Positions 1 through 9,288 of a stretch of 64,000 bases of DNA are shown one piece after another. Position numbers and translations under genes: made by a program. The DNA comes from Ga0077548 sp035440445 (lineage in GTDB: Bacteria > Pseudomonadota > Alphaproteobacteria > Rhizobiales > Xanthobacteraceae). The notes below the pieces were generated by a model. The model saw nothing but the letters and a program-made list of their open reading frames with translations, searched no databases and had not been told where the DNA came from. Positions within the stretch are counted from its first letter, which is position 1. Each line of letters begins with the position of its first letter. The stretch spans positions 25,766 through 89,765 of the forward strand of contig DAORMJ010000014.1 in NCBI GenBank assembly GCA_035440445.1, in the 5' to 3' direction.

Positions 1-2
1 AC

Positions 3-968
3 GGGTCTTCGGCCCCGCAGCGCCCGGCGGACGCACGCCCCCGCGAAGCGAGAGGCCGCCAGCAGACGCCGCAGTATGCCGAGGACGGCAATCGTCCTCC
101 CAATACCTGGGTGCCACCGGGCGAGCCGGGTCCTGCGGCGCGAAACGGTTACGACCCCGCAACCGCCTATGACGAACCGAACTACGAACAGCCGCAGCCG
201 AAATCGCGGCCGCGCGCGCACCCGCCGCATGTGCCGGTGCCGGGCGAGGGAATTCTCGCAGCCGATGGCTTGCAGAAAAGCTACGGCGGCCGCCGCGTCG
301 TCAGCGACGTTTCCATCGATGTGATGCGCGGCGAAGCGGTCGGCATCCTCGGGCCGAACGGTGCCGGCAAGACCACCTGCTTCTACATGGTCACGGGACT
401 GGTCGAACCCGATGCGGGTAACATCACGCTCGACGGCCATGACGTGACCAAGCTGCCGATGTATCGCCGCGCGCGTCTCGGCATCGGCTATCTGCCGCAG
501 GAGGCTTCGATTTTCCGCGGCCTCAATGTCGAAAACAATCTGCGTGCGGTGCTCGAAGTCGCCGAGCCCGACCGCCGCCGCCGCGCCGAGCGGCTCGAAG
601 AATTGCTCGATGAATTTTCGATCCAGCATATTCGCAAGTCGCCTTCGATCGCGCTATCGGGCGGCGAGCGCCGCCGCGTTGAAATCGCCCGTTCGCTCGC
701 GTCGAACCCGCATTACATGCTGCTCGACGAACCTTTCGCCGGCATCGATCCGATTGCGGTGGGCGATATCCGCACGCTGGTGCGTCATCTGACCGGACGC
801 GGGATCGGCGTGCTGATTACCGATCATAACGTCCGCGAGACGCTGGGCCTCGTTGATCGCGCCTACATCATTCACTCCGGCCGCGTCTTGATGGAAGGCA
901 CGCCCGAAGAAATCGTCGAGAACGACGATGTGCGGCGGCTCTATCTCGGCGAGGAGTTCCGCCTCTGA
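3..968 (+). CDS. lptB: LPS export ABC transporter ATP-binding protein LptB (5' partial)
   Basis: ATPase of the LptB2FGC complex, which extracts lipopolysaccharide from the inner membrane for transport to the outer membrane; cytoplasmic. The protein shows Walker A GPNGAGKTT, Q-loop LPQEASIFRG, ABC signature LSGGERRRVEIAR and Walker B MLLDEPFAGID followed by the H-loop ITDHN. The ATPase core begins only around base 255. The frame before it is open to the window edge and encodes a Pro/Gln/Arg-rich, low-complexity segment, so the true start probably lies upstream; a GTG at 111 is the longest internal start. The stop overlaps the rpoN start by one base, indicating an operon. The family assignment is firm; the N-terminus is uncertain. 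Confidence 0.93.
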   Translation, partial: GSSAPQRPADARPREARGRQQTPQYAEDGNRPPNTWVPPGEPGPAARNGYDPATAYDEPNYEQPQPKSRPRAHPPHVPVPGEGILAADGLQKSYGGRRVVSDVSIDVMRGEAVGILGPNGAGKTTCFYMVTGLVEPDAGNITLDGHDVTKLPMYRRARLGIGYLPQEASIFRGLNVENNLRAVLEVAEPDRRRRAERLEELLDEFSIQHIRKSPSIALSGGERRRVEIARSLASNPHYMLLDEPFAGIDPIAVGDIRTLVRHLTGRGIGVLITDHNVRETLGLVDRAYIIHSGRVLMEGTPEEIVENDDVRRLYLGEEFRL

Positions 969-2524
969 TGGCGATGTCGCCGAAGCTTGAGATGCGCACG
1001 AGCCAGGGGCTCGTGATGACGCCGCAGCTCATGCAGGCGATCAAGCTTCTCCAGCTTTCCAATCTCGATCTGGTCGCTTTTGTCGAAGCCGAGCTTGAAC
1101 GCAATCCTTTGCTCGAACGCGAAGAGGCGCCCGAGCCGGAGCGCGGCGATGGTGCTCAGGAAATTCAGTCGCCGATCGAGGATTTTGCCGAAAGCGGCGA
1201 GCCATCTTCCAGCAACGAAGACTGGATGGAAGACCGCTACGAAAGCCGTGCTGCGATGGAAGAGCAACTCGGCACCAATCTCGAGAATGTTTTTCCCGAT
1301 GACGCGCCGTCGGCACCCGCCGAAGCGACGGTGGCGGCGCAGGAAACGCCCGGCTATTCGGAATGGGCGAGTGTCGGCCCCGGCGGCAGGCCGGATGACG
1401 ACTACAATCTCGAGGCCTTCGTTTCTGCGGAAGTCACCTTGCCCGATCATTTGTCGCGGCAATTGTCGCTGAGTGTGATGGATCCGGTGCGCCGCCTGAT
1501 CGGTCAGCATCTGATCGATTCGGTCGACGAAGCGGGGTACCTGCGCGGCGATCTCGAAAGCATGGCCGAGAAACTCGGCGCGCCGCTGGCCGATGTCGAG
1601 GCGGTGCTGCGCGAGTTGCAGAGCTTCGACCCGCCCGGCGTCTGCGCGCGCGATCTTGCCGAATGTCTTGCGATCCAGCTTCGCGAGCGGGACCGCTTCG
1701 ATCCGGCGATGCAAACGCTGATCGCGAATCTCGATCTGCTCGCCAAACGCGACTTCGCGCAGCTGCGCAAGCTCTGCGATGTCGATGAAGAAGATCTGGC
1801 CGACATGGTCGCCGAACTCAGGCGTCTCAATCCGAAGCCCGGCCTCGCCTTCGGCGGTGGCGTGGTGCAGCCGATCGTGCCGGACGTTTTCGTGCGGCCC
1901 GCCTCCGATGGCGGCTGGAATGTCGAACTCAACTCCGACACGCTGCCGCGCGTCCTCGTCAACCAGACCTATTACGCGCGCGTCTCCAAAGGCCCGATCT
2001 CGGACAAGGAAAAGGCGTTCTTAAGCGAGTGCATGCAGACGGCAACCTGGCTCACGCGATCGCTGGATCAGCGCGCGCGCACGATTTTGAAAGTCGCGAC
2101 GGAAATCGTGCGCCAACAGGACGCTTTTCTGGTGCAGGGCGTGCAGTATCTGAGGCCGTTGAACCTGCGCATGGTCGCGGACGCGATCCAGATGCATGAA
2201 TCGACGGTGTCGCGCGTGACCGCCAACAAATACATGGCAACACCGCGCGGAATTTTTGAGCTGAAGTACTTCTTCTCCTCGGCGATCGCTTCCGCGGAGG
2301 GGGGCGAGGCACATTCCTCGGAGGCGGTGCGCGACCGCATCAAACGCTTGATCGACGATGAAAAGCCGGATGATATTCTCTCCGACGACACCATCGTTGC
2401 GAAGCTGAAAGATGCCGGGATCGACATTGCACGCCGCACCGTTGCAAAATATCGCGAAGCGCTGCGCATTCCGTCTTCCGTGCAGCGCCGCCGCGAAAAA
2501 CGTGCCGGAGCCATTTCCAGCTAG
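968..2524 (+). CDS. rpoN: RNA polymerase sigma-54 factor RpoN
   Basis: Sigma factor for -24/-12 promoters, dependent on enhancer-binding ATPases; it typically controls nitrogen and carbon-use genes. The 518-aa protein has the N-terminal activator-interacting region (QGLVMTPQLMQAIKLLQ and surrounding residues), an acidic variable region II at about residues 55-130, the core-binding domain, and the C-terminal RpoN box (ARRTVAKYRE) at about residue 493 that reads the -24 element. The ATG overlaps the lptB stop by one base. It is followed by hpf and ptsN, the classical rpoN neighbourhood in proteobacteria. Length and motifs are complete. Confidence 0.97.
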   Translation: MAMSPKLEMRTSQGLVMTPQLMQAIKLLQLSNLDLVAFVEAELERNPLLEREEAPEPERGDGAQEIQSPIEDFAESGEPSSSNEDWMEDRYESRAAMEEQLGTNLENVFPDDAPSAPAEATVAAQETPGYSEWASVGPGGRPDDDYNLEAFVSAEVTLPDHLSRQLSLSVMDPVRRLIGQHLIDSVDEAGYLRGDLESMAEKLGAPLADVEAVLRELQSFDPPGVCARDLAECLAIQLRERDRFDPAMQTLIANLDLLAKRDFAQLRKLCDVDEEDLADMVAELRRLNPKPGLAFGGGVVQPIVPDVFVRPASDGGWNVELNSDTLPRVLVNQTYYARVSKGPISDKEKAFLSECMQTATWLTRSLDQRARTILKVATEIVRQQDAFLVQGVQYLRPLNLRMVADAIQMHESTVSRVTANKYMATPRGIFELKYFFSSAIASAEGGEAHSSEAVRDRIKRLIDDEKPDDILSDDTIVAKLKDAGIDIARRTVAKYREALRIPSSVQRRREKRAGAISS

Positions 2525-2558
2525 ATTCGTCCAACCAAATTCAAGCGAGTGAGAGAGA

Positions 2559-3134
2559 ATGCTGCGCGTATCGGGAAAAAGTGTTGACGTCGGCGAAGCA
2601 TTGCGGACCCGGATCAAGGATAAGGTCGAGGAAGCGCTCTCCAAATATTTCAATCACGGCTCGTCGGGCCATGTCACGATCTCGCGCGAAGGTTCAGGCT
2701 TCCGCGCCGATTGCATCCTGCATCTGGATTCCGGCACCGTGTTGGAAGCGCACGGCTCCGCGCAGGATGCGGTCGCCGCCGCCGACGATGCGGCGACCAA
2801 GATCGAAAAGCGGCTGCGGCGCTACAAGCGCCGGCTCAAGGACCGCAGCGCTACGATCCGCGCGATCGAGGCGCAGCAGTTTTCCGCAAGCTACGTGATC
2901 GAGGCGCCCGACGCGGAAGCCGAAGAGCAGGAAGACTGGAGCCCGGTAACGATTGCCGAATCGACCGCGGCCCTTCCCGAGTTCTCCGTCAGCGATGCGA
3001 TTGCCGAACTGGATCTGACGGGCGCCGCCGTCGTGGTCTTCCGTCACGCGAGCAGCGGCGGCATCAACATCGTTTACAAGAGACGAGACGGTAATATCGG
3101 ATGGATCGACCCCGCCCCACAGGCCGCGAAATAG
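2559..3134 (+). CDS. hpf: Ribosome hibernation-promoting factor, long form (HPF/RaiA family)
   Basis: Binds the 30S decoding region in stationary or stressed cells and, in the long form, drives 100S ribosome dimer formation. The 191-aa length with an N-terminal S30AE domain (about residues 1-105), an acidic linker and a C-terminal dimerisation domain (about 130-188, with FRHASSGGINIVYKRRDGNIGWI) marks the long form. It starts 34 nt after rpoN behind a purine-rich GAGAGAGA Shine-Dalgarno. Its place between rpoN and ptsN is conserved in proteobacteria. Confidence 0.95.
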   Translation: MLRVSGKSVDVGEALRTRIKDKVEEALSKYFNHGSSGHVTISREGSGFRADCILHLDSGTVLEAHGSAQDAVAAADDAATKIEKRLRRYKRRLKDRSATIRAIEAQQFSASYVIEAPDAEAEEQEDWSPVTIAESTAALPEFSVSDAIAELDLTGAAVVVFRHASSGGINIVYKRRDGNIGWIDPAPQAAK

Positions 3135-3247
3135 GGCGTTGACCCCGCCGGTACACCCTCCTATACCCGCGCCGTCGGTGCCCCCCGGTTTTTGTCTGGC
3201 TCTTTTCGCCCGCAAGAATTTGGAACCGATCTAACGGATTTGAGGCT

Positions 3248-3712
3248 ATGCCGCTTAGCGATTTGCTCTCGTCCGATGCCGTCTTCCCGTCGCTGAAGGT
3301 CACGAACAAGAAGCAGGTTATCCAGGCGTTGGCGGCGAAAGCCGCGCAACTGACCGGCCACGACGAGCGGGAGATCTTCGAGACGTTGTTGCGCCGCGAG
3401 CGGTTGGGCTCGACCGGCGTGGGCGGAGGCGTGGCGATCCCGCATGGCAAGCTGCCGAAGCTTGAGCGCATCGTCGGCCTGTTCGCGCGCACTGATTCGC
3501 CGATCGATTTCGAATCGCTCGACGGCGAGCCGGTGGATCTGATTTTTCTGCTGCTGGCACCCGAGGCTGCGGGCGCGGATCATCTGAAGGCGCTTGCGCG
3601 CATTGCGCGGCTCTTGCGCGACCCGGAAGTCGCGAAAAAATTGCGCGGGGCCCGCGATGCAGACGCAGTCTATGCGTTGCTCACGGCTCCCGCCGCGAGC
3701 AACGCCGCCTGA
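3248..3712 (+). CDS. ptsN: PTS IIA-like nitrogen regulatory protein PtsN (EIIA-Ntr)
   Basis: Phosphoryl acceptor of the nitrogen PTS (PtsP-NPr-EIIANtr), a regulatory branch that signals nitrogen, potassium and carbon state rather than moving sugar. The 154-aa protein matches the PTS_EIIA_2 fold; the conserved phosphorylated histidine lies in GVGGGVAIPHGK at about residue 66. It sits 113 nt after hpf in the rpoN cluster. No intrinsic terminator is visible after it before the convergent minus-strand DUF1150 gene. Confidence 0.96.
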   Translation: MPLSDLLSSDAVFPSLKVTNKKQVIQALAAKAAQLTGHDEREIFETLLRRERLGSTGVGGGVAIPHGKLPKLERIVGLFARTDSPIDFESLDGEPVDLIFLLLAPEAAGADHLKALARIARLLRDPEVAKKLRGARDADAVYALLTAPAASNAA

Positions 3713-3733
3713 TTCTCTCTCTTTCTAATTCTC

Positions 3734-3988
3734 TTAGTGAACGCTGACCGTATCGAGTTCGTGCTCACGCGCGTTGGCGAGTGCGGCCTCGCGGCTGTCG
3801 GTCACGATGATCGGCGTGCCGTCCGCGGCATGCAGCGAGTAGAGCCTCGTGCCCGGAGCGATCATGGGCGCCTGCGGAAAGAGCGTTTTCACCTCTTCCG
3901 ATTTGATTTCGCGCACATAAGCGACCTGACCGCCGCCGAGTACGGCGAAAGCCTCGGGAGTGAGGATATGTTCGTTGTGGTTGGTCAT
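3734..3988 (-). CDS. DUF1150 family protein
   Basis: Short (84 aa) alphaproteobacterial protein of unknown function resembling DUF1150, with the characteristic LTPEAFAVLGGGQVAYVR opening and a DSREAALANA segment near the end. No signal peptide or membrane helix is seen. It starts 15 nt after hsp20 on the same strand, so the two are probably cotranscribed; a link to heat or stress response is inference from that pairing only. Confidence 0.85.
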   Translation of the reverse strand: MTNHNEHILTPEAFAVLGGGQVAYVREIKSEEVKTLFPQAPMIAPGTRLYSLHAADGTPIIVTDSREAALANAREHELDTVSVH

Positions 3989-4003
3989 CTTCGTACTCCT
4001 TCC

Positions 4004-4438
4004 TTACTTGGCGCTGCCGTTCGAGATTTCGACCCGGCGAACCTGGCTCGCCCGTTCGGGACGCTCCAGATCGACGGCTAACAGTCCGTCGCGCAGGTCC
4101 GCGCCGACGACTTCGATCCCGTCGGCGAGAACGAAAGTGCGCTGAAACTGCCGCGCGGCGATTCCGCGGTGGAGAAATTCCCGGCCTGCGGAATCGTCCT
4201 GCTGCCGGCCGCGGATCGTGAGCTCCTTCTGCTCGACGGTGATGTCGAGGTCGTCACGGGAGAACCCCGCGACGGCAAGCGTGATTCGCAGCCGTTCGGG
4301 CTGAGCGTCTGCCGCACGCAGCCTTTCGATGTTGTAGGGCGGATAGCCGTCTGCGGCTTTCGAAACGCGATCGAGTGCACGCTCGATCTGGTCGAATCCC
4401 AACAGGAACGGGCTCGAAAGGGATTGAATTCGCGACAT
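4004..4438 (-). CDS. Small heat shock protein, Hsp20 family (IbpA-like)
   Basis: ATP-independent holdase that binds unfolding proteins. 144 aa with an alpha-crystallin domain at about residues 35-130, including the beta-strand segment LRITLAVAGFSRDDLDITVE and the GLLAVDLERP strand typical of class A rhizobial sHsps. The start MSRIQSLSSPFLLGFDQIER was chosen because it matches IbpA-type N-termini; an in-frame upstream extension to 4510 lacks such similarity. Followed by the DUF1150 gene after 15 nt. No ROSE-type thermometer was identified with confidence in the leader. Confidence 0.93.
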   Translation of the reverse strand: MSRIQSLSSPFLLGFDQIERALDRVSKAADGYPPYNIERLRAADAQPERLRITLAVAGFSRDDLDITVEQKELTIRGRQQDDSAGREFLHRGIAARQFQRTFVLADGIEVVGADLRDGLLAVDLERPERASQVRRVEISNGSAK

Positions 4439-4606
4439 CGGCAAAGTCCTCGGTTTCAAGCGACTTTGTGGTTGGGCCCGGATTTGGCGCCCGAAACCGG
4501 AAGCGAGCACCGCCTCCGGCTATCCTCATATGGGAACCGCAGACGCCTCGCGCAAGCGGAAGAAAAAGCCTGCTGCTTCAGTATGTTAGGCGGAAAAGGA
4601 GGGATT

Positions 4607-4682
<76 letters not shown>

Positions 4683-4773
4683 ACTGGCCGTCGTCGCTGC
4701 CGAATCCGGCCCGACTTGGGAACGCGAACGTCTCTACTGCCAAACGGCAGAGAAGCCAACGCGCATCGTTTTC

Positions 4774-5196
4774 TTAGTTCTCGTCTTCCTTGTCGATGCC
4801 GTCGCCGATGATGTCGGAGACGTCGCCGCCTTCCTCTTCCTCGTCGGTCACGAGGAAGGTGCTGTCGTCTTCGTCGTCGCCATCCACCTCGACGTCGTCG
4901 TCCGCTTCGAGATCCGGGTCGATTGCGCCCTTCGATTTGGAGCCGCTCGCTTCCGCGTCGGCATCCTCCAGCGAAATCACCTCCGCGCCGTCCGTGCGTG
5001 CATCGGCCTCGTCGCGTGCGGATGCGCCGGTGGCCGCTGCGGCCGCTGCTGCAGCACCGCGTCCGCGCGTGGTCGGGACCACGATCTCATACACTGCACC
5101 GCATTTCGGGCAGGTGATCGGATCTTTCGACAGATCGTAAAACTTGGCGCCGCAGCTCTGGCAGACGCGTTTGGTGCCGAGTTCTGGTTTCGCCAC
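4774..5196 (-). CDS. TIGR02300 family protein (FYDLN_acid), zinc-ribbon with acidic tail
   Basis: Conserved alphaproteobacterial protein of unknown function. The N-terminus carries two CxxC pairs (CQSC and CPKC) flanking the family motif, here KFYDLSKDP; the remainder (about residues 50-140) is low-complexity Ala then Asp/Glu-rich, as is typical. The zinc ribbon suggests metal or nucleic-acid binding, but no function has been shown that I can cite. 140 aa with an ATG start. Divergent from aroA across a 136-nt intergenic region. Confidence 0.9.
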   Translation of the reverse strand: MAKPELGTKRVCQSCGAKFYDLSKDPITCPKCGAVYEIVVPTTRGRGAAAAAAAATGASARDEADARTDGAEVISLEDADAEASGSKSKGAIDPDLEADDDVEVDGDDEDDSTFLVTDEEEEGGDVSDIIGDGIDKEDEN

Positions 5197-5332
5197 GCCG
5201 CTCGCTCCCTGGAAAAGACGCTCGTGAAAGGCGGCTTCCTGTGGACTGCGTGTTTAAGGCTGTCAAGGGCGCATAGCAGGCTGGATCGTCCTTTCGTGAC
5301 GGGCCGGAACTCGTTGTGCTAGGGAGCGCCTC

Positions 5333-6685
5333 ATGTCGAATTCCCCCGCGCACGCCACGAACCCGCTCCCCATGACTGCAGGCAAGAGCAGCGCGCTTTC
5401 GGGCCGGCTCCGGGTGCCAGGCGACAAATCCATCTCGCACCGCTCGCTTTTGATCGGCGCTCTGACCGTCGGCCGCACCGAAATCGAGGGCCTGCTCGAA
5501 GGCGAGGACGTGATCGCAACCGCGAATGCCGTCCGTGCCATGGGCGCTTCGGTCTCGCGTGAAGCGCAAGGCCGCTGGCGCGTGAATGGTCTTGGCATCG
5601 GCACTTTGCTCGCGCCGCGGGCGCCCTTGGACTTCGGCAATGCCGGAACGGGAAGCCGTCTCGCCATGGGCGTGGTCGCGGGCCATCCCTTCGAGGCGGT
5701 GTTCGATGGCGATGCGTCACTGCGCAAGCGTCCCATGCGGCGCATTCTCGATCCCTTGATGCAGATGGGCGCGGAAACCGTCGAAGAGGCCGAGGGCGGC
5801 AGGCTGCCGCTGCGGCTTCGCGGTGCGCGCGAAGTGATTCCCATCGTGTACGAAACGCCGGTGCCGTCGGCGCAGGTGAAATCAGCGGTGCTTTTGTGCG
5901 GGCTTTCCGCCGATGGCGAAACGACCGTGATCGAGAAAGAAGCGACCCGCGATCATACCGAGCGCATGCTCGCGCATTTCGGCGCAAAACTTTCCAGCGA
6001 GAAGCATGGCGAGCACGGCCGCAAGATCAAACTGCGTGGCCGGCCCGAACTTGTGCCGCAGAAAATCGTGGTGCCTTCGGATATCTCTTCCGCTGCGTTT
6101 CCACTGGTGGCAGCCCTCATCGTGCCGGGCTCCGACATTGTACTCGAGAACGTGTTGCTCAATCCGCTGCGCGCGGGCCTCGTCGAAACGCTGCGCGAAA
6201 TGGGCGCGAATATTGAAGAAATCAATCGCCGGGAGGATGCGGGTGAGATCATCGCCGATCTGCGCGTGCGTCACTCGGAACTGAAGGGCGTCGATGTGCC
6301 CGCAAGCCGCGCGCCATCCATGATCGACGAATACATCGTGCTTGCGGTGGCGGCGTCCTTTGCCAAAGGCGATACGCGCATGCGCGGGCTTTCGGAATTG
6401 CGCGTGAAGGAATCGGACCGGCTCGCCGCGACTGCAGACGGGCTTCGCGCGAATGGCGTCGATTGCGAAACTTTCGGCGACGATCTCCTGGTCGGCGGGC
6501 GTGGCCGCGCGGCCGGTGGCGGTCTCGTGAAGACGCACATGGATCATCGCCTCGCCATGGCCTTCCTCGTCATGGGGCTCGGCAGCGACAAGCCGGTCAA
6601 GGTCGATGACGGCGCGTTCATCGCGACGAGCTTTCCGGGCTTCGTCGAAAACATGCGCGCCCTCGGCGCGGAAGTCGCCGCATGA
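5333..6685 (+). CDS. aroA: 3-phosphoshikimate 1-carboxyvinyltransferase (EPSP synthase)
   Basis: Sixth shikimate-pathway step: shikimate-3-phosphate + PEP to EPSP. 450 aa with GDKSISHRS near residue 29, DFGNAGTGSRL at about 100, KRPMRRI, SAQVKSA, RDHTERM and the C-terminal RVKESDRL. RDHTE, GDKS and SAQVK are hallmarks of the class II (Agrobacterium CP4-type) enzymes rather than the E. coli type. The ATG follows AGGGAG. The last 4 bases overlap cmk (ATGA), so aroA-cmk-rpsA forms the usual cluster. Confidence 0.96.
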   Translation: MSNSPAHATNPLPMTAGKSSALSGRLRVPGDKSISHRSLLIGALTVGRTEIEGLLEGEDVIATANAVRAMGASVSREAQGRWRVNGLGIGTLLAPRAPLDFGNAGTGSRLAMGVVAGHPFEAVFDGDASLRKRPMRRILDPLMQMGAETVEEAEGGRLPLRLRGAREVIPIVYETPVPSAQVKSAVLLCGLSADGETTVIEKEATRDHTERMLAHFGAKLSSEKHGEHGRKIKLRGRPELVPQKIVVPSDISSAAFPLVAALIVPGSDIVLENVLLNPLRAGLVETLREMGANIEEINRREDAGEIIADLRVRHSELKGVDVPASRAPSMIDEYIVLAVAASFAKGDTRMRGLSELRVKESDRLAATADGLRANGVDCETFGDDLLVGGRGRAAGGGLVKTHMDHRLAMAFLVMGLGSDKPVKVDDGAFIATSFPGFVENMRALGAEVAA

Positions 6686-7320
6686 TCATCACCGTCGATG
6701 GTCCGGCCGCTTCCGGCAAAGGCACGCTGGCGCGGCGGCTCGCGCGCCATTACGGCCTGCCGCACCTCGATACCGGGCTGCTGTACCGGGGGGTCGCCTT
6801 CCTGATGATCGAGCGGGGCTATCCGCTCGACGACGAGGCAAAGGCCGCGCGGATCGCCGAAGCGCTCGACCTTGCGGCGCTGGACCCGGATGCCTTGCGC
6901 TCGCGGGGCCTGGGCGAAGCCGCCTCGCGCGTTGCCGCGATGCCGGCGGTCCGGGCAGCACTCTTAAAGCTGCAGCAGGATTTTGCCCGCCAGCCGGGGG
7001 GTGCCGTCCTCGACGGTCGCGATGCGGGAACCGTGATCGCGCCGGAAGCCGATGCGAAGCTCTTCGTGACGGCAGCGCCCGAGGAGCGGGCGCGCAGGCG
7101 GCACGTGGAACTCGCGACCCGCCGGGAACCGACGGAATATTGCGAGGTCATCTCCGACATCAGGAAGCGCGACGAGCGTGATTCGGAGCGCTCGGTGGCG
7201 CCTCTGAAGCCGGCCCCGGACGCCGTCTTGCTCGATACCACCCAACTGGATATAGAAGCCGCGTTCCGGGCGGCCATTGCAATCGTGGAAGCAACCCGGG
7301 CGGGCCGGGCGCGATCTTGA
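6682..7320 (+). CDS. cmk: Cytidylate kinase
   Basis: Phosphorylates CMP/dCMP to the diphosphates. 212 aa, P-loop GPAASGKGTLARRLA at residues 6-20, DGRDAGTV near residue 112 and the LID-region ERARRRHVE. The start overlaps the aroA stop by 4 bases, implying translational coupling. A 215-nt gap separates it from rpsA, where the rpsA leader lies. Confidence 0.96.
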   Translation: MIITVDGPAASGKGTLARRLARHYGLPHLDTGLLYRGVAFLMIERGYPLDDEAKAARIAEALDLAALDPDALRSRGLGEAASRVAAMPAVRAALLKLQQDFARQPGGAVLDGRDAGTVIAPEADAKLFVTAAPEERARRRHVELATRREPTEYCEVISDIRKRDERDSERSVAPLKPAPDAVLLDTTQLDIEAAFRAAIAIVEATRAGRARS

Positions 7321-7535
7321 AATCGCGCTCCGTATCTGGAGGATCGCCCGCCTTCGTTTTCACGCCAGGCCAGAATTTTCCGGTCCGATAAATTCAAGAT
7401 CCGTCTTATCCGCACGGCGAACCTGCGCCGGCTCCGGCATTTGCCGGGGTTGCTTTCGAGCTTGCCGCTCGAAGCCCGTGTGTTTTGAGACGCAACCCAC
7501 ATCAACCCGGCGCAAGAAGACGTTTAGGAAAAAGT

Positions 7536-9254
7536 ATGGCTAGAGCCGCTGCTGCTACCGCTACCAAAAATCCGACCCGCGAAGATTTCGCGGCGATGCT
7601 CGAAGAGTCCTTCACCAGGAACGACGTGCAGGAAGGTGCCGTCGTCAAGGGCAAGGTTGTCGGAATTGAAAAGGACATCGCCGTCATCGACATCGGTCTG
7701 AAGACCGAAGGCCGCGTGCCGCTGCGCGAATTCGCGGGCCATGGCCGCACCGCCGACATCAAGGTCGGCGACGAAGTCGAAGTATTCCTCGATCGCGTCG
7801 AGAACGCGCTCGGCGAAGCCGTTCTGTCGCGCGACAAGGCGCGCCGCGAAGAGAGCTGGGGCAAGCTCGAGAAGGCCTTCACCAACAACGAGAAGGTCTC
7901 GGGCGTCATCTTCAATTCGGTCAAGGGCGGCTATACCGTCGATCTCGATGGCGCGGTCGCATTTTTGCCGCGCTCGCAGGTGGACATTCGTCCGATCCGC
8001 GACGTCGGCCCGTTGATGCATAACGCGCAGCCATTCCAGATTCTCAAGATGGATCGCCGCCGCGGCAACATCGTCGTTTCCCGCCGAACGGTGCTGGAAG
8101 AAACCCGCGCCGGCCAGCGTCAGGAACTGGTCTCCTCGCTGGAAGAAGGTCAGGTGATCGATGGCGTCGTGAAGAACATCACCGATTACGGTGCGTTCGT
8201 TGATCTCGGCGGCATCGACGGCCTGTTGCATGTCACCGACATCGCCTGGCGCCGCGTGAACCATCCGACGGATGTGCTCACCATCGGTCAGTCGGTGAAA
8301 GTCAAGATCATCAAGATCAACCACGAAACGCACCGCATCTCGCTCGGCATGAAGCAGCTGCAGGGCGATCCGTGGGAGAACATCTCCGACAAGTTCGTGG
8401 TCGGCGCCCGCATGAAGGGCCGCGTCACCAACATCACCGACTACGGCGCGTTCGTCGAGCTGGAGCCCGGCATCGAAGGTCTCGTGCACGTCTCGGAAAT
8501 GTCCTGGACCAAGAAGAACGTCCATCCGGGCAAGATCGTTTCGACCTCGCAGGAAGTCGAAGTGCAGATCCTCGAAGTCGATCCGGTCAAGCGCCGCATT
8601 TCGCTCGGCCTGAAGCAGACCATGGCGAACCCGTGGGAAGCCTTCTCCGAGAAGCATCCGCAGGGCTCGACCGTCGAAGGTGAAGTCAAGAACAAGACCG
8701 AGTTCGGCCTGTTCATCGGCCTCGATGGCGACGTGGACGGTATGGTCCATCTCTCCGACCTCGACTGGAACCGTCCGGGCGAGCAGGTCATCGACGAGTT
8801 CAAGAAGGGCGACATGGTCAAAGCGATCGTTCTCGACGTCGACGTCGAGAAGGAGCGCATCTCGCTCGGCATCAAGCAGTTGGGCGGCGATCCCTTCGCG
8901 GAAGCGGGCGATCTGAAGAAGGGCGCGGTCGTAACCTGCGAAGTCACCGCGGTGAACGACGGCGGCATCGAAGTGAAGATCGTCGATACCGACATGACCG
9001 CCTTCATCAAGCGCTCGGACCTTGCGCGTGATCGCAACGATCAGCGCCCCGAGCGTTTCGCGGTGGGCGAGAAGGTCGATGCGCGCGTGACCCTGTTCGA
9101 CAAGAAGGCCCACAAGGTCGGCGTGTCGATCAAGGCGCTCGAGATCGCCGAAGAGAAGGAAGCCGTTGCGCAATACGGCTCGTCCGATTCGGGTGCGACG
9201 CTTGGCGACATCCTCGGCACCGCGCTCAAGCAGCGTGAGAAAAAAGAAGACTAA
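7536..9254 (+). CDS. rpsA: 30S ribosomal protein S1
   Basis: mRNA-binding ribosomal protein needed for initiation on most messages. About 572 aa with six S1/OB repeats; recognisable repeat signatures are GIDGLLHVTDIAWRR, GIEGLVHVSEMSWTKK and DVDGMVHLSDLDWNR. The ATG at 7536 behind AGGAAAAAGT is preferred over an in-frame TTG at 7485, which lacks a Shine-Dalgarno. It is closed by a strong terminator-like hairpin at 9289. The aroA-cmk-rpsA order is widely conserved. Confidence 0.97.
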   Translation: MARAAAATATKNPTREDFAAMLEESFTRNDVQEGAVVKGKVVGIEKDIAVIDIGLKTEGRVPLREFAGHGRTADIKVGDEVEVFLDRVENALGEAVLSRDKARREESWGKLEKAFTNNEKVSGVIFNSVKGGYTVDLDGAVAFLPRSQVDIRPIRDVGPLMHNAQPFQILKMDRRRGNIVVSRRTVLEETRAGQRQELVSSLEEGQVIDGVVKNITDYGAFVDLGGIDGLLHVTDIAWRRVNHPTDVLTIGQSVKVKIIKINHETHRISLGMKQLQGDPWENISDKFVVGARMKGRVTNITDYGAFVELEPGIEGLVHVSEMSWTKKNVHPGKIVSTSQEVEVQILEVDPVKRRISLGLKQTMANPWEAFSEKHPQGSTVEGEVKNKTEFGLFIGLDGDVDGMVHLSDLDWNRPGEQVIDEFKKGDMVKAIVLDVDVEKERISLGIKQLGGDPFAEAGDLKKGAVVTCEVTAVNDGGIEVKIVDTDMTAFIKRSDLARDRNDQRPERFAVGEKVDARVTLFDKKAHKVGVSIKALEIAEEKEAVAQYGSSDSGATLGDILGTALKQREKKED

Positions 9255-9288
9255 AAGCGCAAAGCTTTTCAGTCCTGGCAAACGGCAT

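Noticed and set aside
9249..9274. Second hairpin directly at the rpsA stop
   Set aside because: Arms pair only with a bulge and overlap the stop codon; the perfect 12-bp stem just downstream explains termination.
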